Of a stretch of 64,000 nucleotides of DNA, positions 36,387 to 51,400 are shown one piece after another. The number at the start of each line of letters is the position of its first letter. The stretch's first letter is position 1. This DNA comes from Monomorium pharaonis (Eukaryota; Arthropoda; Insecta; Hymenoptera; Formicidae). A program made the translations under genes and the position numbers. Below the pieces are notes generated by a model. The model searched no databases. It had not been told where the DNA came from and worked only from the letters and a program-made list of their open reading frames with translations. The stretch lies in NCBI RefSeq assembly GCF_013373865.1, contig NC_050469.1, positions 25,904,046 through 25,968,045 on the forward strand, written 5' to 3'.

Positions 36387-36839
36387 CGCGTCCGTCGCTG
36401 TGCGAGATGCCCCGACCACCGGAATTCACACGCGATCACAGTGACAGAGCAGAATGGTAAATAAATCGCGAGGCGTAAATCTTCAGGATCGGCAATCCAC
36501 CATAATAAAGTTACGTCACGAGTATCGTCACACGACAGCTGAGCGCAGACGACACGAGGCACGGAAGAACAGACGCCATTTAATCCGTCGCCAATCGTTT
36601 GTTGATCCGCTTGCTACAGCTGTACGCGAAGGCAGGATTTCCCAGAAGCGAATTTAGAAAGGGCGATCGATATCGGAAAATTCGGAGTTTTCGCAAGCAA
36701 CGCGTCCCGTTCTTCGGTGAATCGAACCGTCGTACTTGTTGAACGCGGATTGGCTATCGAAGCGTAGCTATCTTCGATGGCCACGGGTCTGTTCGTTCTG
36801 TCTGTACTTTCCGCACTCGCGCAATGATCACGTTATGTT

Positions 36840-36990
36840 AATTATCAATATTTTATAAATTACCTATTTATTTAGAAACTTATTTATCAATCTATTTATT
36901 TATAAACATTTATTTATAACATTATTTATTACTAATATGTTATTTATTATATAAACAGATTTATAAATATAACAAAAAATATTTAGGCAG
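36840..36990. repeat. Low-complexity TTTAT/ATTTA-rich stretch
   Basis: Degenerate repeats of TTATTTAT and ATTTATAA between the DNAJB14 and RpL39 promoters. Confidence 0.6.
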
Positions 36991-37294
36991 AAGTGACGGG
37001 ACGGGCCAACTCATCTACACTTCAATTACACTATAGTACAGGTCGAATGAGATCTCACATAGAATGAATTTTTATTTTGCGAATTCAATAAAAAATCGTT
37101 CTTTAAAGAGACAATTCTACTGATTATAAATTATTGCAATTACATCGCAAATTTCGCTGTATTTTAGCCGTATTTTTTTAGAATAGAAATTCATTTATCT
37201 CGGCAGATGTCTCCACAGTCTCTCCTGCCGAGAGGATCATCGAACACCTTTCTAGGAAATAATTGAATCACGTTGTGCGTTTATTTTTCGCCAT

Positions 37295-37299
37295 CTTTC
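37295..37299 (+). promoter_or_regulatory. 5' TOP-like start site of RpL39
   Basis: A pyrimidine run CTTTC about 30 nt upstream of the RpL39 ATG, in the context GCCATCTTTCACTTCG. Ribosomal-protein mRNAs typically begin with such a C-initiated oligopyrimidine. The start-site assignment is inference. Confidence 0.45.
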
Positions 37300-37325
37300 A
37301 CTTCGTGTGTTGCTAGAGAAGCACG

Positions 37326-38339
37326 ATGGTAAGTTACGCATTTTGCGCGATATATCCGCTTATCTCTTCGCGATCTTACCTTTTTGTACGTAAAAACGCT
37401 TAGAAATGGTAATTGCAGGTTCTGATTTTGTTTCGTATGTATTTCAGTCGGCTCACAAAACGTTTATCATCAAGCGAAAGCTTGCGAAAAAGTTGAAGCA
37501 AAACAGGCCGATTCCCCAGTGGGTGAGAATGCGGACTGGCAATACTATTCGGTAAGCCTAATTAAATTAGCGAATACATTATTTTAGATTTTTATGTAGC
37601 ACTAGAGATATATTTGTTTCATATCCAAGATGTGCACAGAGATACATATTGTTTTATTCCATGCTTTAATTATAAACATCGTTGCCTCCTTGCATATAGT
37701 TGTGCAAACAGTATGTGCATCAAAAAAAGTTATATCTAAAGTTTACACTCACTATTGCGAAAAATAGCCTAATTTCTAAGTAACTGATAATAAATTTGGT
37801 TGAATATATCAATATTCACTATATATCAAAACATTGCAAATCCATTGTACAGCAATCTAATTTGAGTGCAAAATGAAACGCAAATATCTCAAATAGTAGA
37901 GTACCATATACTTTACTAAGTGTAAAATATATTGATTTTAATTTTATTTATATTTACACATATTTATAATAACTTGCACAGTGTTTTAATGTACAACTTT
38001 AGTTATTAAATATTTTTTAGTTAAATGTTTTTTTTGCAATTTTATCTTGAAAAGAAGATAAACTATTGCTCTTGCAATATTATTATCAATATATTGTATG
38101 AAATTTTATAATATTAAAATACAGAAATATTTAAATCCCTTTGATAATTAATATTGATAACATTTTATGAAACTTAAAACATCAGAACAATATTTCAACA
38201 AAAGCATTACAATTTTTAGTTACATTATTATATTAGGTATTCAAGATTTATACCTATATAAAATTAGTAATTTTTTTCATTTTTTCTCAGATATAATGCC
38301 AAGAGGCGTCACTGGAGGAGAACCAAGCTAAAATTGTAA
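37326..38339 (+). CDS. RpL39: 60S ribosomal protein L39 (eL39)
   Basis: Smallest large-subunit ribosomal protein; it lines the nascent-peptide exit tunnel. Three exons: 37326-37328 (only the ATG, followed by gtaagt), 37448-37551 and 38291-38339, giving 51 aa as in all eukaryotes. The protein reads [20 protein letters not shown], continues [13 protein letters not shown] and ends [11 protein letters not shown], nearly identical to other animals. The start codon is split off immediately before intron 1, a common design in ribosomal-protein genes. Intron 2 (739 nt) is AT-rich; no snoRNA was recognised in it. Confidence 0.97.
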
Positions 38340-38368
38340 ATCACATAATTACATACTTCAGGATGATA

Positions 38369-38374
38369 AATAAA
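38369..38374 (+). terminator. Polyadenylation signal of RpL39
   Basis: AATAAA 30 nt after the RpL39 stop codon, in the context GATAAATAAAGATATC. Confidence 0.7.
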
Positions 38375-38652
38375 GATATCGCGCCTTTGTAAAGACTAAA
38401 CTGTCATTTTCTTCAGACACCTATGTGACTTGCACACAATGTCTATTCCTATACAATTAACACATACAGTTTTACATTAATAATGTACGATTTAAAATAA
38501 AATAAAATACGAATATTACAACATATCAAAAAACTTACATATTTGTAATAAATTACTGTAAGAATAAGACTAATGTAAAAGGATGGGATAGTTTTTAAAA
38601 TTATATATTGGTTTTTGTATATATATTTACATTATTACAATTATTTGTAATA

Positions 38653-40051
38653 TTACAAAGAATTTGGTATTTTGCGCATATGCATCTCTTTCAACCATTT
38701 TTGTAATAATTCCTCACCAGTCTTAGGATAGGGAAGATAATAATGTTTAGGTGGTGGTCCTTCTTCCAAGCGTACAAAATAATGGCAATATCTATAGTGT
38801 ACAGTTCCAGGTCGTCCCCTAGCATGACGTCGTATACCCTTTATTACAATACCTTTAGTACAGAATGATTCCGCTGCAAAAGGAATATTTATTTTTTTCA
38901 TATATTAATCGAATTTTCAGAAAAAAATATATAATAATATAAAGTAGATATGTAACAGAAATTTCCTGATATTAATATGTGTACTCACCAATCCATAAAT
39001 TACTTTTAAATTCGACATTGTGCTCTTCTACAGCCAAACGTTGAGCTTCCAATATAACTTCCTTTGCAATCTCGGCACCTTTCTTATACATATAGCTCAA
39101 TTGTTTTACAGCCTCATCAACAGACATTCCTCGTACAAAACCCGCAATGTACCACATCTTTTTTGGACTGTACTTTATATTGCCTTTCATATGGCATACA
39201 TACTGAAAAGTAAATTACATAAGTATAATAACTTGACAACTAATAAGTTTAATTTTTATATTATATGAATAATTGTTAAATAGTTTGAAGTAATTTATAA
39301 TAATAAAGATATTTATTAGGGTAATAGAATAGAATATAAAGTATTTTAGTCATATAATATTATTTATGGAGGTTAGAATAGTGCAAATGTGTAGAGAAGT
39401 GTCAACAATAGTCAAGGTTAAATCTTGATGCTTAATAAAATTAAATTAAGTTAATTTTGAAAAGCATCATTTATTAAATTAGAAATTTAGAGCTTTGTAG
39501 ATTTTAATTAAGAATAATAAATCAAAATAATTATAATCTAGATTATCAAATAAATTTATTATTTTATTTGTAAATTAAGTTTATATATAAGAAAATTTTA
39601 TGTAAAAATGTTTTAATTTTTTTTTTATATGATGGATTTCTTTTATATGATACAGATGAATTTTTAATTTTTGTTAGTCAAAAAATAAGTCAAAGTTTAG
39701 ATGTTTTAAATTTAGTTAAAATTAAAAATTAACTTGTTTAAAATTAAGTTAAAAATTATTAATTTTTTGATTAGATGTTGCTCAATCCTAGTGTATCATA
39801 AATACAACTATAATACAACTTACAGCAGGTCTCCTTTCTTCACCTGGCTCTTGAGGTGGAAATACTGTCTTATTATAGTCTAGAAAATGTTGTGGGAGTT
39901 CGTATTTAGCCAAATTGGTTCTGCATATCGCAGAAATATGAAAACTACATGTTGGTGTGAGATTTGTCGTGCTTGATAATATATTCGTCTTATTTATAGC
40001 AGATCTGCCAGACGACGCTAAATATTTAACACATTGACGAATGGTCTGCAT
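38653..40051 (-). CDS. mRpL22: Mitochondrial large ribosomal subunit protein uL22m
   Basis: Mitochondrial ribosomal protein of the uL22 family, part of the large-subunit exit-tunnel wall. Exons on the minus strand: 40051-39824, 39202-38989 and 38873-38653, phases 0 and 1, giving 220 aa. The first about 40 residues are Arg/Ser/Asn-rich and lack acids, fitting a mitochondrial presequence. The L22 core spans about residues 77-195: YVCHMKGNIKYSPKKMWYIA, RGMSVDEAVKQLSYMYKKGA, LEAQRLAVEEHNVEFKSNLW, then CHYFVRLEEGPPPK, which matches animal mRpL22. Its 3' end faces the 3' end of RpL39, about 310 bp away. Confidence 0.94.
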
Positions 40052-40368
40052 ATTCTGTAAACATAAAAAGCTATCGAGTTTTATAAACCAAAGTTGTAAT
40101 CGAGTGACGACAAAATTATTACGCAGTAGTAAGTATAAACTTGTATCTTACGAGACGACTTCTAGAGAAAAGCACAACATAACCTATAATAATCGTTTAC
40201 TAAATTATGTTGGATATATACTTACTGTAGACAAAAGATTGATCTTGCAAGAAATTCTTAATTTGCAAACTTATTTAGCACGTATAATTTTTTGTATTAA
40301 TTGTATTTATTTCACAAGAATAAACGAATATTTAATACACAAACAAGAACTATCATCTCGCATCGTTT

Positions 40369-40672
40369 ATGGTACAAGCTTTTCAAGCTAATATTATATT
40401 TCCTAAAAAACAAGAAACTGAACTAAATAAACTGACGAAAGATGGTCACTTATTGGACCAAGAGACCTATGTAGGTGGACACGTGAAAGCTCTGGAATCT
40501 GGTGTTTTTAGAGCCGACATTCCATGTCGTTTCAAAATTGTGCCGAGCGCTGTAGATGAATTAATCAAAGGTGTAGAAAATGCCTTGAAACATACGATAC
40601 AGGAAGAAGAAAAAGTACTGATCGCATGAAATTGCACTGATAACTTCGATTCGATCATTTGATTCGGTGTTT
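40369..40672 (+). pseudogene. POLE: Orphan fragment of DNA polymerase epsilon catalytic subunit
   Basis: An 86-codon open frame matching one internal segment of [22 protein letters not shown], then [19 protein letters not shown], then [18 protein letters not shown], then [14 protein letters not shown]. After EEEKV, intact POLE continues into the rest of the exonuclease/polymerase region. Here a stop codon follows within four codons. The frame beyond it still resembles the next family residues weakly (TDNFDSI against TNFE-like). No other POLE exon lies nearby. I read it as a duplicated, decayed genomic fragment rather than a working gene. It sits between mRpL22 and ETFA. The identification from memory of the family is strong; transcription is unknown. 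Confidence 0.75.
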
Positions 40673-41413
40673 ACATGATGGTCTGTCCTTTTTAACTGAA
40701 ATTTTTGAACCATTTTTTTCTCTTCAAATAAGAAAGAAAAAGAAAAAAATAAGTTGCAAAAAAAATTCAGTTAAAAAATATATCTATTAAAAAGATGATA
40801 TTAATAAATTGTGCTCTTTATAGTCGCATCGTTTTCTCGCAATCAATGAAATTGGAGAACTAAAATTTTACAATTATTTATTACATTTTTAATTATGTAT
40901 AATTATGTAAATAATATAATTACTAAATTAGTTAATATATATATATAATTCAAATTTATTATTTAATTATATTTATATATATTTAATTATAATTAGAGGG
41001 AAGAGAAGAGAAAAAATAAAAATACCTCAAATTTTTATCTTCAAAAATCTTAAAATAATTCCAAAATCAAGTTAATTTATTAAACTTATTAAATATTTGC
41101 ATCTATATTTTAACATTAATAAAATTATAAATTTTTTATTGTTTAACATGTAAAAAGATTAAATCAGAAATGAGTTATATAGCTGGAGAAATTTTACTTC
41201 AAAATTTTGTCACTTCTGACAATAATATAAAAATGAATGTCTTATATTATTAATATTAAACAGATGGTAACAAACGGTAAAGGCAGGAAACAATAATTAA
41301 TTTTTATTAAAACTGTCATAAAAATTTTAATCTAGTATATTCCTGTATAATACAATATGTAATAACAAAAATAATTATCTGAAATACATGTTTTTTACAC
41401 AATTGTTTGTAAT
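40673..41413. other. AT-rich spacer between the POLE fragment and ETFA
   Basis: Very AT-rich, with TATA-type simple runs near 40920-40985. No gene seen; presumably includes the ETFA 3' UTR. Confidence 0.5.
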
Positions 41414-43471
<2,058 letters not shown>

Positions 43472-44178
43472 CGTCGTGCGGAACTTTATGTCCTTTTCTC
43501 TCGCCTACAACGTTGAACTGTAAAAAATAACGCTCCTTAATCAGTGATGATAAAGTCCAAAGTCTATTGCTAGTAGAAGCAGAAATTCATACGCGCGTCA
43601 ATCGCGACTGATCGTGGCGGTATTATGGGATGTAATTGCAAATTAAGAGAGCATACGAAACATACATCCTGGAAAGATGTTTTGATTGCCTCGTTTAATA
43701 CTGATAGGATATAGAAATATATTTCAAGTTTTGTGTAAATGGTAATGTTAAAACAAGTTCTTTCAATTTTTCTTCATAAAAAATGCATTCAGCATGTAAG
43801 ACTGATATTTCATGTGTACGTACACATTTTTCGAAACATGTACGATTTGCTGCAGAGTATAGAGAAGCTCTTGGTTTCCAGAAATTTTTTATTTTGGAGC
43901 CAATCAAAACATCCAACAAATATATGGTGAGAGAGGAGCTTCTGGTTTTCTATTGCGTATGTGAATGCGCCCTAAAGATATCAGGTGCAAGTGAAACTAC
44001 CGTACCGACGGATTGTTAAATGTGGTTAAATGCTATAGAGCCATAGAGGATTAATTTCGGCGTTGTGGCTATGATAGGTTATAGTTTTGCCGCCGGGATT
44101 GATTTATAACGCGTTTATCACTGTAAATAATTGTAAACTACCATATACGATCACCGTAATCTCTCACAAATTGTGGTC

Positions 44179-45573
44179 ATGGTAAGTCTTAACGTAAAGG
44201 TTTATTCTCGTGATAGCGCAAGCTACAACGTTTGACTTTTTATAAGGATATGATAAGGATTTTCGTCAAATTCAATTTGACTTGTATTTATATTTCAGCT
44301 GTTCTACTCCTTTTTTAAATCCTTGATCGGAAAGGACGTGGTGGTCGAATTGAAAAACGACCTCAGGTGAGACATCGCATGAATAAGTTTATTGCGTTTT
44401 ATGTGACATTAATGCATTGCGTGACATTTTTGTCTTTAGCATTTGCGGCACGTTGTATTCCGTTGATCAATATCTAAATATAAAATTAGCTGACATTAGT
44501 GTAACGGATTCGGAGAAGTATCCACATATGGTATGTTAACCACTGTAATTGGTATTATGCGAAATTTGAATTAATGATGACACTATAGGTTTTTCATAAT
44601 CTCGGAAGCTAAATTCTTTTATTGGTTGTAAGAGAAATGTATACAAAGGTAATGTAGATATATACATATATAGGTACCTATTAGTGATGGGATTAAGTAT
44701 CTTTACAAATAGATTTGAATCTGGTTGTGTAATTTCAGATTCTGTAATTACATTGAAAAATAAAAATAGTGCTTTCAACTAGATTTAAATCATGATTATA
44801 TATTTAAATTCTTTAGACATGCTCTACTAAAAACTTCATTTTTACTATTTCAACAATTTTATTCTTAAAGTTTAAATACTACTTGAAAAAATGCAATTCT
44901 TTATAATGGAAATTACTTTTGAATATATCTTGAATCCTCATTAGATGCTCATCAAATACTTATCACCTCAGCAGATACTCATCTGTTTAAAATTTAGAAG
45001 TAGTTAGTATTGATTGTTGCTATGCAAGTATAATGTACAAAATATTTCTTACAAATTCTCGCTTAAATTATATAAAATAAAACTTGATTATTGGCTTGGA
45101 TTTTTAAGTACATATTGAAATTGATCTCAATATTAGTATCTGTATATGTTTGTATATGCAATTTTTCAAATGTAAACACTTGTAATTTTGAGTTTGCACA
45201 TACATTTCTCTTACAAGTGGTTAGAGAATCAAGTTCAAAGAACAAACTTCTTGCACAGTTCATCTTTCCCCTTTTTTGTTTTTATATAGGAAAAAGGAGA
45301 ATAGATCAATCATGTAAGGAGTTCAGTATTGAGATTTAAAAAAAATCTTATATAAATTAGATAAAAAATGACATTGTTATGTAATATAACTATCAAAATT
45401 AATTGCAATCAAATATAATTAATGAGTTGTATATTAAATTACAGTTATCGGTAAAGAATTGCTTTATCCGTGGATCTGTGGTACGATATGTACAACTTCC
45501 AGTAGATGAAGTAGACATCCATCTATTAACTGAAGCGGCGCGAAGAGAAGCGATGAATGCTCAAGCAAGATAG
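44179..45573 (+). CDS. LSM2: U6 snRNA-associated Sm-like protein LSm2
   Basis: Core member of the LSm2-8 ring that binds the U6 snRNA 3' end, and of LSm1-7 in mRNA decay. Exons: 44179-44181 (the ATG only), 44299-44366, 44440-44530 and 45445-45573, giving 96 aa (human 95). The sequence MLFYSFFKSLIGKDVVVELK carries the Sm1 motif, followed by DLSICGTLYSVDQYLNIKL. Sm2 is NCFIRGSVVRYVQLP, followed by the C-terminal helix DIHLLTEAARREAMNAQAR. As in RpL39, the start codon stands alone in the first coding exon. The ETFA promoter is on the opposite strand upstream. Confidence 0.97.
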
Positions 45574-46123
45574 TTTGTAGTTTTCTTAAATGTATTACTT
45601 ATATTAAGAATTAATTTCCTTTCTTTGGTAATTACATAAATTTCGTATTTAGTATAGGAATAATAATATATGGGGAGAATCACACATTTTGCACTATTCA
45701 AGTTTTTTTTAAAAATGAATAATACTATAACGTTTTTCAATATATATTTTTATTCAGTTATTTTAAAATAAAAAATATTTGTAACAAAGTACTTTGTATA
45801 TTTTTTTATGAGCTTTTTTCTCGCTCCTTTTTTTATTGTGCATATTTAATGTGATAAAAATAATGAATATAGTACTTCTACTATATCTACTTGTGTTAGA
45901 ATCAATCTACAAAAAGGTTTAGTAAGCCTTAAGCCGTAAGAAAACAACCAATAATCAATTATTCTCCTCACGTTTGACTGTGATTGATGGATTTTTTACT
46001 TTTCTTACTTTCAACTTAAGGTTTACTACATCAATTATAGATGGATTATTATTATATATTATAGGAATGATAAGTACAATATTGTTTATCCATTCGTTCT
46101 GTGAGTGTGTATATATAATTTTT

Positions 46124-47770
46124 TTACTTCCATTCTGATACGGTCTTATCATACCAAATAAATTTTCCTTTTATATCTGTATTCTCCGGCAACAGTGCAC
46201 AGTAGACAGGGGCTTCAGCTCCTTGATCTGGTGTCAAAGGTCCCTGGTGACTGGTCATATCAGTATCCACATAACCAGGATGTACGGCGTTCACCACAAT
46301 ATCCTCTCGAGAATCCGCATTAAACATAGATTGGTGAATACCAGCTAAGGCACTTACACCAATCTTACTCGCCACATATGCTGAATTTGACCAACCAGCT
46401 TGTAAATGAGTGTTAGATTTTGCAGCACTGGGAAATAAAATGTACAATTGTTATTGCAAACTGGAAAATATAAAAAACGAGATAATGCAGTAAAAAAATA
46501 GTAACGCTTACTCGACAAACTCTTGCATAATTTTATCCAATTCCGTTTCAGTCAAATTCGAATCGGCTAATTTCTGTTTTAATGCGTCGCCAGTAATGTT
46601 GCGCAGACGTCCAGCACTGCTTGAGAGGTGAACTACTCGGGCATGCGGTCTGAGTAATGGATAAAGTGCGGTACACACTCTACGCAAGCTGAAGTAGTTC
46701 ACTCGTATTGTTTCTTCTGCTTGTAATCCAAAAGGTTCCGTAGCATTATTCTATAATAAGTAAATTACTTATTTACTTACTAATAATATTTTATTTCCAT
46801 AAAATATTATATTAAGATATTAGATTAAAATATTATATATTTTGATAAGATTATTAAATGTTTTTCTATATATAAATAATTATTAAATGTTTTTCTATAT
46901 ATAATAAAAATGTATGAATAAAAATATAGAAAAAATATATTGTTTTTTTTTTAAGTCAAATTATTCTTTAAAAAATTTTGAAAATAAAGAATAAAAAATA
47001 TTTATCAAATGCTATATTTATATCTTATCAATATGTCTTTACTTTAAATGCTATGGCAGCATTGTTAACCAGCACGTCAAGGCCACCATACGTGTTCTTC
47101 AAATAATCCCGGAATTGTGTAACACTGTCGTCATCGTTGATGTCCAATTGATGGAACTGTGGATTCAAACCCTGTTTTTTCAGTTCACTGACAGCATTCA
47201 AGCCACGAGTGTTGTCACGAGCTGTTAGGTACACAGTTCCATTATACTCTTGACAGAGAGCTTTGACAATGGCAAAGCCAATACCCTTGTTTCCACCAGT
47301 TACCTGAGTGTTATTTAACAAAGATTTACAAGTTTGTTTTTTATAACTGCATTCTGTTATACTTCTAAGCTTAAAATCAAACAGGTGAGAAGTTAGATAG
47401 AGATAAATAAGATATATCAATAATCTAACTTCAAAAAAACTATAGGATTGTTTTTTTTCCTTTTTCTCTTTCAAACATCCTAAATAACATAGGACATTCT
47501 GTAAATGAGCAAATGTTCATCCTAAACAGATCAAAGTTATAACAATATCATAAGATATCTATCATTTTCAACAAGTGACAAATGATATCCTTATAAATTA
47601 TGATTTTCAACTTTTACTTGGATTAAAACATTTGTAGATGTCCACAGGATATTTTGTTCTATCAGGATGCTAATTATATATCGTATTACAATGTAGAAAG
47701 TATAATGCAATTTCTATAGTGTTATATCGAAATCTTTGCACAATTTTCTTACCACAGCGACGCGAGGCAT
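46124..47770 (-). CDS. CBR1: Carbonyl reductase (CBR1-like short-chain dehydrogenase)
   Basis: Cytosolic NADPH-dependent short-chain dehydrogenase/reductase of the CBR1 type, reducing ketones and quinones. Exons on the minus strand: 47770-47753, 47303-47043, 46750-46512 and 46427-46124, phase-consistent, giving 273 aa (human CBR1 277). The cofactor motif VTGGNKGIGFAIV covers residues 7-19. NNAAIA is at 86-91 and LSSSAG carries the catalytic Ser. YVASK, with catalytic Tyr190 and Lys194, follows the family insertion between Ser and Tyr. HPGYVDTDM follows the active site. All catalytic residues are intact. It is divergent from VPS39 with about 640 bp between start codons. The exact paralogue in a multi-copy insect family is not assigned. 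Confidence 0.92.
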
Positions 47771-48412
47771 CTCGTGCAATGTGTTGTAACACTTAAACGA
47801 CTTATATGCTTATATCCTGTTTTTCACCACGCCTCTCTATTTATACGATGTAATCTTCAAACCACAATGATCAAGCAGAATTGTTACATGGTTACATCCC
47901 GACAAGAGTAGTGTAGATGTTAAAATGATCGGCATGAGATTGTCGATTTTGTGTTTGCTCTTTTTAATGCTAAAAATATCAAAAATTCTTTTATTTGTAT
48001 TGAATACATAACGCGGTAATCTTTATCTCGTATACGTTGTTTGAAAGTTCCAAAATTTTTGCATTTAAAACGAGATAAATATACATTCGAGCGTTGAAAA
48101 GAAAGAGAGAAAGCGTAGATTTAAGTACAAAAAGTGCGAATAACACAAACAAAACATTGGAATGTTGACGCGCAGAAACGCCACACCAATGGGCGGCGAG
48201 CGGCGTTAAGCCGAGTGTTCAAGATTATTAAGGTCTGTTCACCTACAATTCTGCAAAGTTTATCAATGCAATGGTTGTCAAATAGCATTTAGGAGAATAC
48301 AGTAGAATGCAACGCACTCCAAACTCCAATGCGTTGCCAACAATTCGAGTAGCATTGACAGTTGCAAAAATTTGTTTGATAAAGCGTGATATTGTTTTTT
48401 AAAGCCGCAACG
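47771..48412. promoter_or_regulatory. Shared divergent promoter region of CBR1-like and VPS39
   Basis: 642 bp between two head-to-head start codons. No TATA box is clear on either strand. The segment is GC-richer near 48160-48220. That it is bidirectional is inferred from gene arrangement only. Confidence 0.4.
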
Positions 48413-51400
48413 ATGCACGACGCTTACGAGGAAACATCTATATTAAATATCACTGTGCAAATTGAGTCTATGGCTGCTTATGGTAAGAGATTCTTTTATG
48501 TTTGTTTCTATCAATGTAAAGCAAATTTCGCTAATTTAATCTTTTTCTAATTCTCAGAACTAAAAAAAGATAAAAATTAAGTTAATTTGAAGTTTAGAAT
48601 TTGTTTAGAAGTTGTTAGAAATGAACATTAGATGGTTATGCAAAATGGAATTGTCAGAAATTTATGTTAGTAGATACCTTCATTAAATTTCGAACTGTTT
48701 CAGATGACAATTTACTGATAGGCACCAGAGAAGGTCATCTTCTTATGTACAATGTTCCATCAGTGTTCGACGACAGCCACAAACTAGAATTGTTACGTCA
48801 CAGTAAGAATTTCAACAAGAAAAGAATTACTCAGATAGATGTTGTGCCGGAATATAATTTATTGATTATCCTAACGGGTATGTTTCAAATCGATGTGTCA
48901 AAATTTAATTTATTAGACAGCAATATCCATATTTCTTAATCTTATGGAAAATTGTGGAAAATTGCAGATAACATTGTGTGCATTCATGATCTGAATTCAC
49001 CCAACTTCCAACAAATATGTCAATTACCAAAGACTCGTGGTGCCACTCTGTTCACTCTGGATGTTAAGTCGACTGAAAGCCTGACAGGAGAAAAGAACAC
49101 TGTGGTGCGTTTATGTGTCGCTGTCAAACGTAAATTACAATTGTATTACTGGAAGGGAAAGAAGTTTGAAGAGTTTAACGATTTTGAGTTAACTGTGCCA
49201 GATATACCTCGTCAATTGTCATGGTAAAAAGAAGTAGAAAAATTATTAAAATATTTTGGCATTTTACTCATAATGGCTTTATCGATTAATTTTTATTAAT
49301 TAGGTGCAGCGAAATGTTAATATTAGGCTTTCGTGGATTGTCTTACACGATTTATGACTTAAGCGGTAAACCCAAGGAGCTCTTTCCCACTGGCAAATCT
49401 CCAGAACCAAGTATTACAAAATTGTCGGACAGTTCTTTTGTCCTAGGCAAAGATTCTCAATCGTTTATCATGGATACAAAGGGAGAGTTGGTCCAGCATA
49501 ATCCAGTAAAATGGTCAGATACACCTAGTATAATAGGTACAGAGAATAAACTTTACTACTATTTTCTCTCTAGTTTATTTCTACCAATATAAATTAACTT
49601 TTAGACTAAGAATTAAAAACAAAAAATAAATTGAACTAAAATTATAATTAATTTCTATAGAAATAAATGTCTTTCTTTTTAATTATGATTTTATTAAATT
49701 TTACCATAATATATTTTAGCATGGGACGATCCTTACTTACTTGGTATCGTGCATGATAGATTGGAGGTGTATACGATAGAAGGATGTCTACATATCCAGA
49801 CAATAAAGGATTTGAATAAAGCTAGACTTATATATCGATGCAAACAAGGGAAAGTCTTTGTAGCCTCCATTAGTCAGATTTGGTGTGTCAAGGCAATTGA
49901 TGTCACTTTACAAATTAGGACTTTGCTGGAACAAAATCAGTTTCAATTGGCACTAAAATTGACTGTACGTTAATTAAATTTAATGTCAGTTAAAAATTAT
50001 CATTTATGTGTTTTCTAATTTAATATTCATGCATATTTCAGAGTTTATCAGACATAACGGACGAAGAGAAAGCTAAGCAAACGTATAAAATACAAACGTT
50101 ATACGCGCATCATTTGTTCTACAATAAGCGATTCCAAGAAGCGATGGATCTATTCTTAAAACTGGGGACCGATCCATACGAAGTGATCAGATTGTTTCCA
50201 GATTTAGTTACGCCTTCGACCAACACGCATGAAGTCGGCGAACCAACGCCTAGTTTACCGAAGTTACAAGATCATGATTTAGAAAAAGGCTTACGTGCAT
50301 TAATAGTTTTTCTGACTGAAGTCAGGCATAAATTAATGGCGAAAGATAAAGAACTTAGTAAGGAAAAAAATGGGGTAAACGGAGAAAAGAATCTAACCGC
50401 TGTAGCTACAGAGCAGCTTCTAAAGATTATAGATACGACTCTTTTAAAGTGTTATCTGCAGGTAAAAGAGAAAAGGAATAATAAAAATCTTGCAAAGATG
50501 TGTACATAGAATGAAAACATTAAAAGAATTTTTTTATTTTAGACCACTGACGCCTTGGTGGCGCCTTTACTTAGATTGAATCACTGTCACTTGGCAGAAG
50601 CTGAGAAAACTTTATTGATGCATCAGAAATATCCAGAACTCATTATATTATATCAAACCAAAGGGCAGCACAAGAAAGCACTGGAGCTATTGGAAAAGCA
50701 CGCGAAGGAAAACGATTCTAGTCTAAAAGGCACTGAGAGAACTATACAGTATTTGCAGCATCTCGGCAAGGATCATATGGATCTAATACTAAAATTTGCC
50801 GGATGGGTTTTAATGGAAGATCCTGAGCAAGGCCTTAGAATATTTATGGAAGATATACAGGTGCATATTTTTATTCAGTTTTCATTTTTATATTTAATAT
50901 TTCTCTTATTTATTTTTGCATTTTGTTGCATTTTGTTTGTAGGAAGTCGAACAATTACCTAGACCAAAGATATTGGATTACCTTCTACGCTTCCACAAAG
51001 ACTTAGTAATACAATACTTAGAACATGTAGTACACGTTTGGGAAGACACCAATCCATTGTTCCATAACGTTTTGATACATCAGTACAAGGAAAAGTGTCT
51101 AGCTTCCATGAGTGCAAATGCAACGCCAGCGGAGAAAGAAATATTGCCGCACGTCCGACAGAAGTTGCAACAATTTCTAGAGAAGTCGGCGCATTACACA
51201 CCGGAAACGATATTGGTGCATTTTCCGTTCGACAGCTTGTTCGAAGAACGTGCAGTTATACTTGGACGGCTCGGTCGTCATCAGCAGGCTATATCGATAT
51301 ACGTTAGTCTTTTAAATGACATACCGCGTGCGATACAATATTGCCAAAATGTATATACAAGGTACCAAAGTAAGTGAATCTTAAAGTATCTGTATGTTGA

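Noticed and set aside
37552..38290. Search for a snoRNA in RpL39 intron 2
   Set aside because: Ribosomal-protein introns often host snoRNAs, but I could not find paired C/D or H/ACA boxes with confidence.
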